From: Bacteroidales bacterium
GTDB lineage: Bacteria > Bacteroidota > Bacteroidia > Bacteroidales > UBA10428
DNA: 56,092 bases
Direction: 5' to 3'
Assembly: GCA_016934395.1 (NCBI GenBank)
Contig: JAFGSZ010000152.1
Span: forward strand, 1 to 56,092
Shown here: piece after piece, positions 45,233 to 53,874 of the stretch
How the letters are laid out: each line of letters begins with the position of its first letter
How positions within the stretch are numbered: position 1 is the stretch's first letter
Notes under the pieces: generated by a model
Databases searched by the model: none
Told to the model about the DNA's origin: nothing
The model's input: only the letters and a program-made list of their open reading frames with translations
Position numbers and translations under genes: made by a program

Positions 45233-47002
45233 TTATTTTTTACTCAATGAAAATATAAATTCTATCCCTCCCTCTTTCCGGTTTTTTGCAGATATTTCAC
45301 CTTTATGAAACAATACGGCATTTTTTACGATAGCCAGGCCCAGACCGGAACCTTCGTATTCTTCTGATTTTTCTTTACCTGCACGGTAAAACCGTTCAAA
45401 AATACGGGGAAGATATTCTTCAGCAATTCCGCTCCCGGTATCGGAGAATGAAAAATAATAATTGTATTTGTCTTCAAGGTACATCTTTATAGAAACGTGG
45501 ATTTTTTTCCCTGCATATTGAATGGAGTTTTCCAATAAATTTTGAAAAATTGACGCTACCAGGGAATCATTCCCTTTAATCACTATATCCTCTGCAATAT
45601 CAATATCAACCTTTATTTGTTTTTCAGCAAGGTACATATGCTGATTTTCAACAACTCCTTTTACAATTTTATGGATATTAACGTTCTTTACAGTATACAG
45701 ACTTCCTACTTCTTCAATCTTATTTAACACTCCCGTATCGTATGTAAGTTTGGTCATACGTTTTAACTGCTTCATAGCTTTTTCGGCATATGCTATTTGT
45801 TCTTTGGAAGACAGGTTGGGATTTTTAATCACATTTTCGAGCAATACTTTCATGGCATTCAGCGGCGTCTGCAGCTCAAGGGCTATATTGTTGGTCATTT
45901 CCTGCTTTAAGATTTTTCTTTTCTCAAGTTTTGTAATATCCGTAATTGATATTTCAAAGCTGTTATCCTGGAAAAGAATACACCGTATATTAAAAAATTT
46001 ACCTCCCCTGTTAATTTCAAATTTAATACCGGGAAGTTCGCCTGTATGAGGCAAACCGGCATTTTCGCGGTTGGCTTCCAGAAATTCATTTATTGGCGAA
46101 AGTTCTTCAATTGAAAAAATATTGTCGAGAGAAACCGTAAGCTTATCAGAAATGGTATTGATGTATTGAATAAAATGATTGTTTGCCATTATCTTTTTCT
46201 TTTTGGAAGTAAAAAACGCAATACCTTCCTGGGCAATCTGTATATGGCTGATCAGTTTCTCCTTTTCGGTCTGGATATCATTTTTTGCCCCTTGCAGTTT
46301 ATTAAAAATTTCTACAATCTGATTTCCGATAACACCAATTTCATTTTTTGGAAATTCGATATTCGAATTAATTTCTCCGGTTTTACTTGCCTGAATAGCA
46401 AAATCCCGTAAAGAGGAAACAGATTTCCCAAACTTATCTGCAACATAGGCCAAAGAAGCCCAGATAATAAAAAACAGGATAAGAATTACCAGCAGGAATA
46501 ATTTATTGGGGGTGAGTAATTCTCTTCCCTGAATATCATAAAGCATGGCCGTACGCACAAAATAATCATTATACATTTTTGCATAATAGTAGAATTTTTT
46601 ACCGGTAGATGCCGAAAGCCTGATGTTTGAACCTGAATCGGAATACAGCGCTTTTTGAATTTCAGGACGACTTTTGTGATTTTCCATATTCTGATATTCA
46701 TCCACAAAACTGTCGTACAACACGATACCGTCAAAATCTATAATAGTAACCCTGATGTGCTTTTCCTGAAAAAGATGCACCAGTGAATCCAGCTGTTTAT
46801 AATTCTTTGAGCCGTAAATATTATTATCCGTAAGGTAATTCTGTACCAGCCCGGTATAGGTATCCAGGGTTTTCTCAAGACTGCTGATCTTATAATCTTT
46901 CTCCCTTTTATATTGAAAGGCGCCGATAATTACGGTAAATACCAAAAAAACACCAAAAAAATAAAGAAAGAGTTTTTGTTTGTATCCATACCTGGTTATC
47001 AT
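45233..47002 (-). CDS. PhoR-like sensor histidine kinase lacking the phospho-acceptor histidine
   Basis: A 589-aa two-TM sensor (helices about 10-30 and 168-190) with a periplasmic sensor domain, a HAMP-like linker, a PAS-like region (240-360) and a kinase core. The H-box reads NNIALELQTPL where active kinases have SHELRTP/AHELKTP: the histidine position is Leu375 (codon CTT, one base from CAT). The ATP-binding motifs look intact: FQNLLENSIQYAG (N box), SDTGSGI (G1), FERFYR (F), GSGLGLAIVKN (G2). So it may bind ATP but cannot autophosphorylate at the usual site, unless this is a sequence error. It closes the phosphate operon 71 nt after phoU. No response regulator is near. Confidence 0.88.
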   Translation of the reverse strand: MITRYGYKQKLFLYFFGVFLVFTVIIGAFQYKREKDYKISSLEKTLDTYTGLVQNYLTDNNIYGSKNYKQLDSLVHLFQEKHIRVTIIDFDGIVLYDSFVDEYQNMENHKSRPEIQKALYSDSGSNIRLSASTGKKFYYYAKMYNDYFVRTAMLYDIQGRELLTPNKLFLLVILILFFIIWASLAYVADKFGKSVSSLRDFAIQASKTGEINSNIEFPKNEIGVIGNQIVEIFNKLQGAKNDIQTEKEKLISHIQIAQEGIAFFTSKKKKIMANNHFIQYINTISDKLTVSLDNIFSIEELSPINEFLEANRENAGLPHTGELPGIKFEINRGGKFFNIRCILFQDNSFEISITDITKLEKRKILKQEMTNNIALELQTPLNAMKVLLENVIKNPNLSSKEQIAYAEKAMKQLKRMTKLTYDTGVLNKIEEVGSLYTVKNVNIHKIVKGVVENQHMYLAEKQIKVDIDIAEDIVIKGNDSLVASIFQNLLENSIQYAGKKIHVSIKMYLEDKYNYYFSFSDTGSGIAEEYLPRIFERFYRAGKEKSEEYEGSGLGLAIVKNAVLFHKGEISAKNRKEGGIEFIFSLSKK

Positions 47003-47073
47003 TGTGTATTCGGTTTTTAAGTAATATTAAAAAAACAAATTATATCCCCCGGTTCAAAGGTTTCTTCAAACTT

Positions 47074-47766
47074 TTACATTTCGGGCAGGTTCTTTTTATG
47101 CCTGATGTCTACACCTTCGAATGAATATATGGCAGCCTCGGCAATATTGGTTGCCAGATCTGCAATTTGCTCAATATTCGATACTATATTTCTTAAGTTT
47201 AAAAAGGTTATAAGCAACTGCCTTGCTTTTTCGTTCAGTTCTGTTTTTTTTACCAGTTTTTCTAGCAGTTTTCTATGAAGCTTATCTACACTTTTTTCAT
47301 CATTAATCACAGAAAGAGCAGATTCTTTATCTGAATAATTAAAAGCAATTATCGAACGCTTTACCATTTCAACACTTATAGTAAGCATCTTTGTAAGAAG
47401 CTTTGTAAACCTGCTGTACAATTCCTGCGAATTTATTTCTTCAATATAACGAAGACTGTCCCAAATCAAATCACCAATACGTTCCAGGTTATCCGAAATC
47501 CTGTAGCAGGCCATAAGTTTTCTTAAATCCGAAGCCATCGGATGATACAATGTTATGGTGTTTATAACCTTATCACTGATTTTAACTTCATATTTATCGA
47601 GCTTATGTTCATCTTCTTTAGCTTTTTGAAGAATTTCCTCGCCTAATTTAATTTTTCCTGATAAAATAAACTCCATAAATAAATTCAGCTGCGACAAGGT
47701 GATTTCAGCCGCCTTTTCTACATCTTCGGAAACCGATTGTATTGCCATTTCCTTTTTTATGCTCAT
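47074..47766 (-). CDS. phoU: Phosphate transport system regulator PhoU
   Basis: A 230-aa all-helical PhoU with two three-helix repeats. Conserved stretches: MASDLRKLMACYRISDNLERIGDLIWD in the first repeat and FLNLRNIVSNIEQIADLATNIAEAAIYSF in the second, holding the metal-binding E/D(x)xx(E/D)-type positions. PhoU binds PstB and the PhoR kinase and represses the Pho response when phosphate is plentiful. It lies between pstB and the kinase gene, which is the standard place. Confidence 0.93.
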   Translation of the reverse strand: MSIKKEMAIQSVSEDVEKAAEITLSQLNLFMEFILSGKIKLGEEILQKAKEDEHKLDKYEVKISDKVINTITLYHPMASDLRKLMACYRISDNLERIGDLIWDSLRYIEEINSQELYSRFTKLLTKMLTISVEMVKRSIIAFNYSDKESALSVINDEKSVDKLHRKLLEKLVKKTELNEKARQLLITFLNLRNIVSNIEQIADLATNIAEAAIYSFEGVDIRHKKNLPEM

Positions 47767-47802
47767 AATATCGCCTGTTTTTATACTGTTTTAATCCTCC
47801 TG

Positions 47803-48585
47803 TTATCCGAACTTCCCGGTGAGATAGGCCTCTGTTCGTTTATCTACAGGATTAGAGAAAATATTCTTGGTTTTCCCGTACTCAATAAGTTCACCCAGGT
47901 ACATAAACATCGAATAATCCGATATTCGTGCTGCCTGAGACATATTATGTGTTACCAGGATAATTGTGTAATCCTTTTTCAATTCCACCAAAAGGTCTTC
48001 AATTTTAGTTGTGGCGATCGGGTCTAACGCAGATGTGGGTTCATCCATAAGAATAATTTCAGGTTTATAAGCCAATGCCCGCGCAACACATAATCTCTGC
48101 TGCTGACCTCCCGATAAAAATGTTCCCCGCTTAAACAGGGCATCTTTTACTTCTTCCCATAATGCCACTTCTTTTAGTGACTTTTCTACAATTTCATCCT
48201 TAACACTTCTTTTAAGCTTTTTCCCGTTAAGTTTATATCCGGCAATTACATTATCGTAAATACTCATAGTTGGAAAAGGATTCGGACGTTGAAATACCAT
48301 TCCGATTTTTCTCCTGAGTTCTATGGCACTAATTTCAAAAATATTCTCATTATCAAGAAAAATTTTCCCAACTACCTCAGTATTCGGGTAAAGTTCATGC
48401 ATACGGTTTATTGCCCTGAGGAGGGTACTTTTACCACATCCCGAAGGCCCCATAATTGCTGTAATACTGTTTTTCTTAATTCCGGCATTTACATCCTGTA
48501 CGGCATATTTACCGGGCTCGTATGCAATTGAAAGACGTTCAATAGTTAAAAGCGGTGAATTTATTTGTATTATTGCATCATTCAT
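47803..48585 (-). CDS. pstB: Phosphate ABC transporter ATPase PstB
   Basis: A 260-aa ATPase. Walker A GPSGCGKST, the Q-loop FQRPNPFP, signature LSGGQQQRLCVARAL, Walker B EIILMDEPTSALDP and switch histidine THNM are all present; the FQRPNPFPMSIYDNV-like stretch is specific for PstB. It drives phosphate import through PstC/PstA. Six nucleotides separate it from pstA. Start MNDAIIQ; the first ~10 residues are variable. Confidence 0.96.
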   Translation of the reverse strand: MNDAIIQINSPLLTIERLSIAYEPGKYAVQDVNAGIKKNSITAIMGPSGCGKSTLLRAINRMHELYPNTEVVGKIFLDNENIFEISAIELRRKIGMVFQRPNPFPTMSIYDNVIAGYKLNGKKLKRSVKDEIVEKSLKEVALWEEVKDALFKRGTFLSGGQQQRLCVARALAYKPEIILMDEPTSALDPIATTKIEDLLVELKKDYTIILVTHNMSQAARISDYSMFMYLGELIEYGKTKNIFSNPVDKRTEAYLTGKFG

Positions 48586-48591
48586 CTTCTG

Positions 48592-49476
48592 CTATATTTT
48601 CCACCTTTTAGAAATCCTTTTCGCAAGTATATTGAAAAATAGTACAAAACCCATAAGAAACAATGAAGAACTCCATATTAATTTCACCATATTAGGGTCG
48701 TTGTAAAATTCCCAGATCAATAAAGGCACTGCGCTGGTGGGTTGCGCAATATTTAAATTGATTCTGCTGCTGCCCAGGGCGGTTAACATTAACGGGGCGG
48801 TTTCACCAATTATTCTTGAAACAGCCAGCAATATTCCGGTAAGAAGCCCGCTTAATCCCGAAGGAATCAACACTTTGAACAATACTTTGTGGTAGGGAAC
48901 GCCCAGTGCAAAGGCGGCTTCCTTATAGGTTTCGGGTATCATTTTTAAAGTTTCTTCAGTAGACCGTATAATTAAGGGCAACATCATTATCGAAAGTGAA
49001 GTACTACCGGCTAAAGCGGAATATCCGTTAGTAATATGCCTGACTACCCACATGTAGGCTATTACACCCAGCACTATTGAAGGAACACCCTGCAAAATAT
49101 CCGCGATTGTGCGTACCGTGCCGGCAAACCTCGACTCAGGATTTTCAGAAAGATACACTCCGGTCAGCACCCCTACAGGAACAGCCATTAAAGAGGCAAG
49201 CGCCACCATTAAAAGAGTTCCAACAATACCGTTGGCAATCCCTCCGGGTATGGTTTCATTATTGGCAACAGCAACCATAGCTTCCAGTGTATTGGGAGCT
49301 ACCCGGGTAAAAAAGTCAAAGTTAATCTGACTGATTCCCTCTCTGACCAGCTTATACAAAATTAAAATCAGCGGTAATACCGTAATGCCTGAAAGAACAA
49401 TCACCCCTATATAAAAAATACGGTCTTTCAACACACGTCTTAAATCCAGCTTTTTATGAGAGATACTAACCTGCAT
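48592..49476 (-). CDS. pstA: Phosphate ABC transporter permease PstA
   Basis: A 294-aa permease with six hydrophobic helices. The cytoplasmic loop ETLKMIPETYKEAAFALGVPYHKVLFKVLIPSGLSGLLTG is the EAA motif that contacts PstB, and PxVxLGxxAYMW and IVGTLLMVALASLMAVPVGVLTGVYL are typical of PstA. It forms the inner-membrane channel with PstC. The gene lies 19 nt after pstC and 6 nt before pstB, in one operon. Confidence 0.94.
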   Translation of the reverse strand: MQVSISHKKLDLRRVLKDRIFYIGVIVLSGITVLPLILILYKLVREGISQINFDFFTRVAPNTLEAMVAVANNETIPGGIANGIVGTLLMVALASLMAVPVGVLTGVYLSENPESRFAGTVRTIADILQGVPSIVLGVIAYMWVVRHITNGYSALAGSTSLSIMMLPLIIRSTEETLKMIPETYKEAAFALGVPYHKVLFKVLIPSGLSGLLTGILLAVSRIIGETAPLMLTALGSSRINLNIAQPTSAVPLLIWEFYNDPNMVKLIWSSSLFLMGFVLFFNILAKRISKRWKI

Positions 49477-49495
49477 AGAAAATCCTAACTTTTAG

Positions 49496-50347
49496 TTAAT
49501 AAATTCTTTTCATTATTAATTTACCCAAAAAATTCACAAGAGCAGTAATTAAAAATAATAGTAAACCTATCGCGATTAGAGAACTTAATTTTAGCCCGTC
49601 GGCTTCTCCAAATTGGTTGGCAATAACACTGGCCATAGTATTGCCCATTCCAAACAATCCTTTCGGGATAATATTGGCATTTCCGATAAGCATGGTAACC
49701 GCCATAGTTTCCCCTAATGCCCGTCCAAGCGATAATACATAACTGGCAATAACTCCGGAACTGGCAGTAGGCATTACAATTGTTGTGATAACCTCCCTGC
49801 GGGTAGCCCCCAGTGAATAGGCAGCTTCTTTAAGCTCATCCGGAACCATCGAAATGATTTCGTTACTTAACGATGTGGCATAGGGAATTATCATTATAGC
49901 CAATACCAGTGAGGCTGTAAATATTCCCAGCCCGTGTTCGTTGATTCCAATATTCACAAACAGGGGTTTCAGCACATAAAATCCCCACAAACCATATACA
50001 ATAGAGGGTATTCCCGCCAAAAGATCAACAAGTGTTCCCAGGATCCCTGCAATCTTTTTTCCCTTAAAATATTCTCCTAAAAATAATGATGTTGAAAATG
50101 CCAGGGGAAAACAAATAATTAATGCCAGCATTGAGGTAATCAATGTTCCTGCAATAAAAGGTAAGGCCCCATAAGACTCCCTTCCTTCGGTGGGATTCCA
50201 TTCCGAGGAAAAAATAAATTTTATGCCAAATTCTTTAAAAGCGGGCACGGCCCCCCCAAATAATGAAAAAGCCATGCCTCCTGCAATCACCACTATGATT
50301 ATTGCAGCAAATGTAAGTATGTATTTTGTTACCTTTTCTGCATTCAT
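49496..50347 (-). CDS. pstC: Phosphate ABC transporter permease PstC
   Basis: A 283-aa permease with six hydrophobic helices. Recognisable: KFIFSSEWNP in the first loop, FGALPFIAGTLITSML-like helix two (YGALPFIAG), AGIPSIVYGLWGFYVL, and the EAA loop DELKEAAYSLGATRREVITTIVMPTA. It lies 37 nt after the end of the pstS gene. It forms the channel with PstA. Confidence 0.94.
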   Translation of the reverse strand: MNAEKVTKYILTFAAIIIVVIAGGMAFSLFGGAVPAFKEFGIKFIFSSEWNPTEGRESYGALPFIAGTLITSMLALIICFPLAFSTSLFLGEYFKGKKIAGILGTLVDLLAGIPSIVYGLWGFYVLKPLFVNIGINEHGLGIFTASLVLAIMIIPYATSLSNEIISMVPDELKEAAYSLGATRREVITTIVMPTASSGVIASYVLSLGRALGETMAVTMLIGNANIIPKGLFGMGNTMASVIANQFGEADGLKLSSLIAIGLLLFLITALVNFLGKLIMKRIY

Positions 50348-50384
50348 TCTTACTAAATTACCTTAAAAAACGGAATTCACAGTA

Positions 50385-51455
50385 TTACTTTTCAGATAAT
50401 AATGCTTTTCCGTCATAAGTTACCGAGCTTAAAATATTCTTTGCCAATACAACAGCTCTTTCAGGTAATGGTGAATAATGAATTTTTTTGGTGACCTGCT
50501 GTGCTTCGTCGCTTACAAGCCATTCTAAAAGTTTTACGGTTTCCATAGCCTGTTCTTTAGAACGATTATTATAGTTCTGTTCTTTATAAAGAATAATCCA
50601 TGTAAAACCACTTATAGGATAAGCCTCCGGATCGATTGAATTGGTAAGCATTACACGCGTGTCTGCTGGGATATCACCTTTCGCTGCAGCGCTGATGCTT
50701 TCTGCATTGGGTTTAATATAGTTGCCTGCAGCATTTTGTAACATAGCAAAAGAAATATTCTGTGCAAAAGCATATTCAGATCCGATATATCCCAAAGAAC
50801 CTTCAGTTTGACCAATCGTGCCGGCAACCCCGGGATTTCCTTTCGCGCCCATACCAACAGGCCAGTTTAATGATTTACCCCTTCCTACTTCCTGTTCCCA
50901 GGCCTCACTGATTTTCGACATATAATCGCTAAAGATATAAGTAGTTCCGCTTCCGTCTGATCTTACAACTACCGTTATTTTTTTATCGGGAAGGTTCACA
51001 CCGGGGTTGTTTTCCTCAAGGGCAGCATCATTCCATTTGGTAATTTTACCCATAAAAATTCCTTCAAGTAATGTTGTGGTTAATTTTAATTCGGGTACTT
51101 CGGGCAGGTTATAAGCTATAACTACTGCTCCAATACACGTTGGAATATGTACCACTTCTGCCGGCATCTCGGCAAGGTTTTCATCACTCAGATAAGCATC
51201 AGTTGCCCCAAAATCTACTACTTTATCAGTAAGGCTTCTTATTCCGCCTCCTGAACCAATACCACCATAGGTAATGCTAATCCCTGTTTTTTCCTGATAA
51301 TTACTAAAAACCTGGTTGTAAAATGGCATAGGGAATGTTGCCCCGGCTGCCGTTATCGATATTTTTGAATCGGCGCTGCCACTCTTTTGCTGGCCTTGTT
51401 TACAAGCAGTCATTATAAGTAATGCTGCAATAATTACTAAGTGTATTTTTTTCAT
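50385..51455 (-). CDS. pstS: Phosphate-binding lipoprotein PstS
   Basis: A 356-aa binding protein started at the ATG ending at 51455, where the lipoprotein signal (MKKIHLVIIAALLIMTAC) begins; the 21 codons upstream are unlikely. Phosphate-binding pocket motifs: AAGATFPMPFYNQVF, YGGIGSGGGIRSLTDKVVDFGATDAYL, and RSDGSGTTYIFSDYMS. PstS captures phosphate in the periplasm and hands it to PstCA. The preceding porin gene is 86 nt away in the same operon. Confidence 0.94.
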   Translation of the reverse strand: MKKIHLVIIAALLIMTACKQGQQKSGSADSKISITAAGATFPMPFYNQVFSNYQEKTGISITYGGIGSGGGIRSLTDKVVDFGATDAYLSDENLAEMPAEVVHIPTCIGAVVIAYNLPEVPELKLTTTLLEGIFMGKITKWNDAALEENNPGVNLPDKKITVVVRSDGSGTTYIFSDYMSKISEAWEQEVGRGKSLNWPVGMGAKGNPGVAGTIGQTEGSLGYIGSEYAFAQNISFAMLQNAAGNYIKPNAESISAAAKGDIPADTRVMLTNSIDPEAYPISGFTWIILYKEQNYNNRSKEQAMETVKLLEWLVSDEAQQVTKKIHYSPLPERAVVLAKNILSSVTYDGKALLSEK

Positions 51456-51540
51456 TTTAAATAATTTTAAAAATATTTTGCAATAATAGGATTTCGAAAG
51501 TAAGATAACGTTATACAAAAGTTATGTAATTGTTATTATA

Positions 51541-52533
51541 TTAAAAAGAAACCGACACATTAAGGTAAATCATCGATAAAAAGGAATCGTTATTATCTGC
51601 CGGATTCCATCCCTGAAAGTTGGGTGCGATCTGGATTCCCTTAACCGGTGTAAATTCCAAACCGGCAAGAATAAGTTGTCCGTCTTTGGCCAGGTTCCAA
51701 TCATCTGTCTCGCCCGAAAGGGTATTGGAGGTAAGGTAGTCATACCTTGCAAAAAGCTCAAACTTTTTCCCCAAAGCCACAGCTCCATAACCGGAAAATC
51801 CCGAAAGATTGTGATCTTTGATCATTTTATTATTATTCTGCAGGTTATATTCCACACCCAATGAAACTCCTTCAAAAGTATAACCAATAAATGTTGCAAT
51901 AGTGATTTGTGAAGCATCATTTTTCATCCAGTCAAAATAGCCCCGGATAGTCAGGCCATCCAATGGATTTAAAGTTATTCCCAAACCGGCTTTATAAGTA
52001 CTGTCTAACTGTACTTTTTTATACCCTTCGCCGTTTGTAAGAGCAATATCTGCCTGAATAAAATCTGCAACTTTATAAGAAACACTGGTTCCCAGGTCGG
52101 CGCTTGGATTCAGACCATATTCATCCTGAAAAGATTTATAAATGTAACGGCGGCCCCAGAATTTTTCCTGCACTTTAAAATGCAGCGTCCCAATCATACC
52201 AAAATTGGCTGAAAAATTATTTTTCTTATAATTAATAAATGCGTTCTTTAAAAATGCAGTATGCTGTAAACTTCCGGATCCGGGATTGCCAACGTCCAAC
52301 AACACTCCGCCCGAAAATTCTTCACTGAAATTATAGTTGTAACCAAAATATGCCCTTGTAACTTCAAAAGCGCTGGCATTTTTATCTTCAAATAGTTGTG
52401 TATGGAAATTCGTAAAAATCCGGATGGTAGGTTTCCCATTTGGAATGAATTTTTCCTCTGCCGGGGTTTCCTGACTGAAAATCCCTGTTAATACACCAAT
52501 CAAAAACAACAATACTAAAAAACTTTTTTTCAT
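51541..52533 (-). CDS. Phosphate-operon outer-membrane porin (OprP/OprO-like)
   Basis: A 330-aa secreted protein (signal to FSQ) resembling phosphate-selective porins of the OprP/OprO group: RIFTNFHTQLFEDKNASAFEVTRAYFGYNYNFSEEFSGGVLLDVG at the N-terminus, strands such as KFELFARYDYLTSNT and GLEFTPVKGIQIAPNFQGWNP at the C-terminus, ending with a C-terminal aromatic strand (LNVSVSF). It is the first gene of the pst operon and probably lets phosphate cross the outer membrane. A Pho-box-like array lies about 70 nt upstream. Confidence 0.82.
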   Translation of the reverse strand: MKKSFLVLLFLIGVLTGIFSQETPAEEKFIPNGKPTIRIFTNFHTQLFEDKNASAFEVTRAYFGYNYNFSEEFSGGVLLDVGNPGSGSLQHTAFLKNAFINYKKNNFSANFGMIGTLHFKVQEKFWGRRYIYKSFQDEYGLNPSADLGTSVSYKVADFIQADIALTNGEGYKKVQLDSTYKAGLGITLNPLDGLTIRGYFDWMKNDASQITIATFIGYTFEGVSLGVEYNLQNNNKMIKDHNLSGFSGYGAVALGKKFELFARYDYLTSNTLSGETDDWNLAKDGQLILAGLEFTPVKGIQIAPNFQGWNPADNNDSFLSMIYLNVSVSF

Positions 52534-52602
52534 ATTTTAAAAATTAATTTTAACAATTCGAAGACAAATAACCGGCGAAATTTTTTAAGAACCGTTACCC
52601 CA

Positions 52603-52631
52603 GCATTAATCTAATGTTAAGTTAATGTTAA
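52603..52631 (-). promoter_or_regulatory. Pho-box-like array of three 7-bp direct repeats
   Basis: On the minus strand the region reads TTAACAT-TAAC-TTAACAT-TAGA-TTAATGC: two perfect and one near copy of a heptamer at 11-bp spacing (52625-52631, 52614-52620, 52603-52609). This spacing is the one used by PhoB/PhoP-type OmpR-family regulators, and TTAACA is the known core of the Bacillus PhoP box. It lies 70 nt upstream of the porin, the first gene of the pst operon. Confidence 0.65.
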
Positions 52632-52674
52632 TTCCCGCAAACAGCAATTTTTTTGTTGGAAAATATTTTCTCAT

Positions 52675-52713
52675 AAGATTAATAATCAATCCTTTAGAAG
52701 GATTATTTATCTT
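52675..52713 (-). repeat. Long imperfect hairpin upstream of the pst operon
   Basis: AAGATTAATAAT and AATCCTT on one side pair with AAGGATT and ATTTATCTT on the other around TAG. It lies between the end of the PorP/SprF gene and the Pho-box array, so it may be the terminator of that operon, but no T-tract follows on the minus strand. Confidence 0.45.
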
Positions 52714-52832
52714 AATATTACCTTAAATTAAAATAATATTTATCTTAAATAAAAGGATGAAATAACAGGCTGGCATAAATTCCTATACCGCAAAAAATGT
52801 AAGAAAAAGCTTTAGTAATTCAACTACCGCCA

Positions 52833-53834
52833 CTAATATTCGTTGAGCCATTTATAACGTCGTGCACTATCGGCAAACCTAATGGCGAGATAGATTTCGT
52901 GCGACCCAAAAGTTTGTTTCATAATAGAGCTAAGGTTATAGTCGAATGCATATCCAAAATAATATTTATCCACCATCAGGCCCGCAAAAAATACCAGGGT
53001 GTTGCTTGTACGATAACCCAGGCCAGCCCAATAATTATCCATATACGTTAGTTTAGCCTGAATATCCATCTGGGCCGCGTTGCCTTCAGGGAACTTAAGT
53101 AATGTAGTTGGACTCAGCAGGAAATTATCAGAAATACTGTAATCCCTGTATCCTGCCATAATATAATAGTGCCGTTTTAATTTATAATCCCCGGAACCTG
53201 CATTACCGAACTGTAGGGAGGATTGAAATAATTGTGCAATTGAAAATCCTCCAAACAAACCTTTCTGATTGTAAAAAACACCTACAGAAGCATCGGGTAT
53301 AAAAAAGGAATTTCTTGAACCGGTAATCAGATAATCCGGAACATCATCAGAGAGTATCACTTTATCTTCTGCAAGCCGGGTTTGATAAAGAGTTCCTGTC
53401 AAACCCATAGAAAGCTGCCCGGGCCCAAGCGGAATATGATAAGAGTAAGTCCCCTCTATTCCCGTGCGGTCAATCAGGGAATTGTGATCGTTAAAGATAT
53501 GGGCTCCCCATCCCACGCGTCCGGAACGTGAATTTAACCTTTTCCTTTTGCGCACAGACTCATCTTTTGAAATAAAACTTTTACGAAGAATCCGGGAATC
53601 TATAGATAATGAATGGATTTTCGGTGTACCTTTAAAACCCACCCATTGTTCGCGTGCCATAAGATTTAATGTAGTGAAGCCCTCCGCTCCGGCCGCTGCC
53701 GGATTCAGCAGAAAACTGTTCAGGCTGTATTGAGAATATAAGGGTAATTGCTGACCTATTGATTCGGTTTGTATAAATAATATAAATAAGGCCGCCTGTA
53801 TACCGGTCCTGATTAATCTATGATATTGTTTCAT
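52833..53834 (-). CDS. PorP/SprF-family type IX secretion membrane protein
   Basis: A 333-aa outer-membrane protein from the ATG ending at 53834 (MKQYHRL), with a signal peptide ending near SIGQ-Q. The conserved start of the mature protein, LPLYSQYSLNSFLLNPAAAG, followed by TTLNLMAREQWVGFKGTPK, is the mark of PorP/SprF proteins, and the last strands (YYFGYAFDYNLSSI, GSHEIYLAIRF) complete a barrel. SprF-type proteins attach or export a specific T9SS cargo, often encoded directly upstream. Here the giant repeat protein ends 40 nt upstream, matching the classical SprB-SprF arrangement. Confidence 0.9.
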   Translation of the reverse strand: MKQYHRLIRTGIQAALFILFIQTESIGQQLPLYSQYSLNSFLLNPAAAGAEGFTTLNLMAREQWVGFKGTPKIHSLSIDSRILRKSFISKDESVRKRKRLNSRSGRVGWGAHIFNDHNSLIDRTGIEGTYSYHIPLGPGQLSMGLTGTLYQTRLAEDKVILSDDVPDYLITGSRNSFFIPDASVGVFYNQKGLFGGFSIAQLFQSSLQFGNAGSGDYKLKRHYYIMAGYRDYSISDNFLLSPTTLLKFPEGNAAQMDIQAKLTYMDNYWAGLGYRTSNTLVFFAGLMVDKYYFGYAFDYNLSSIMKQTFGSHEIYLAIRFADSARRYKWLNEY

Positions 53835-53874
53835 TCTCAAGGTTGTTAAATAGGTTTCTCTCAATGTTAAATAA

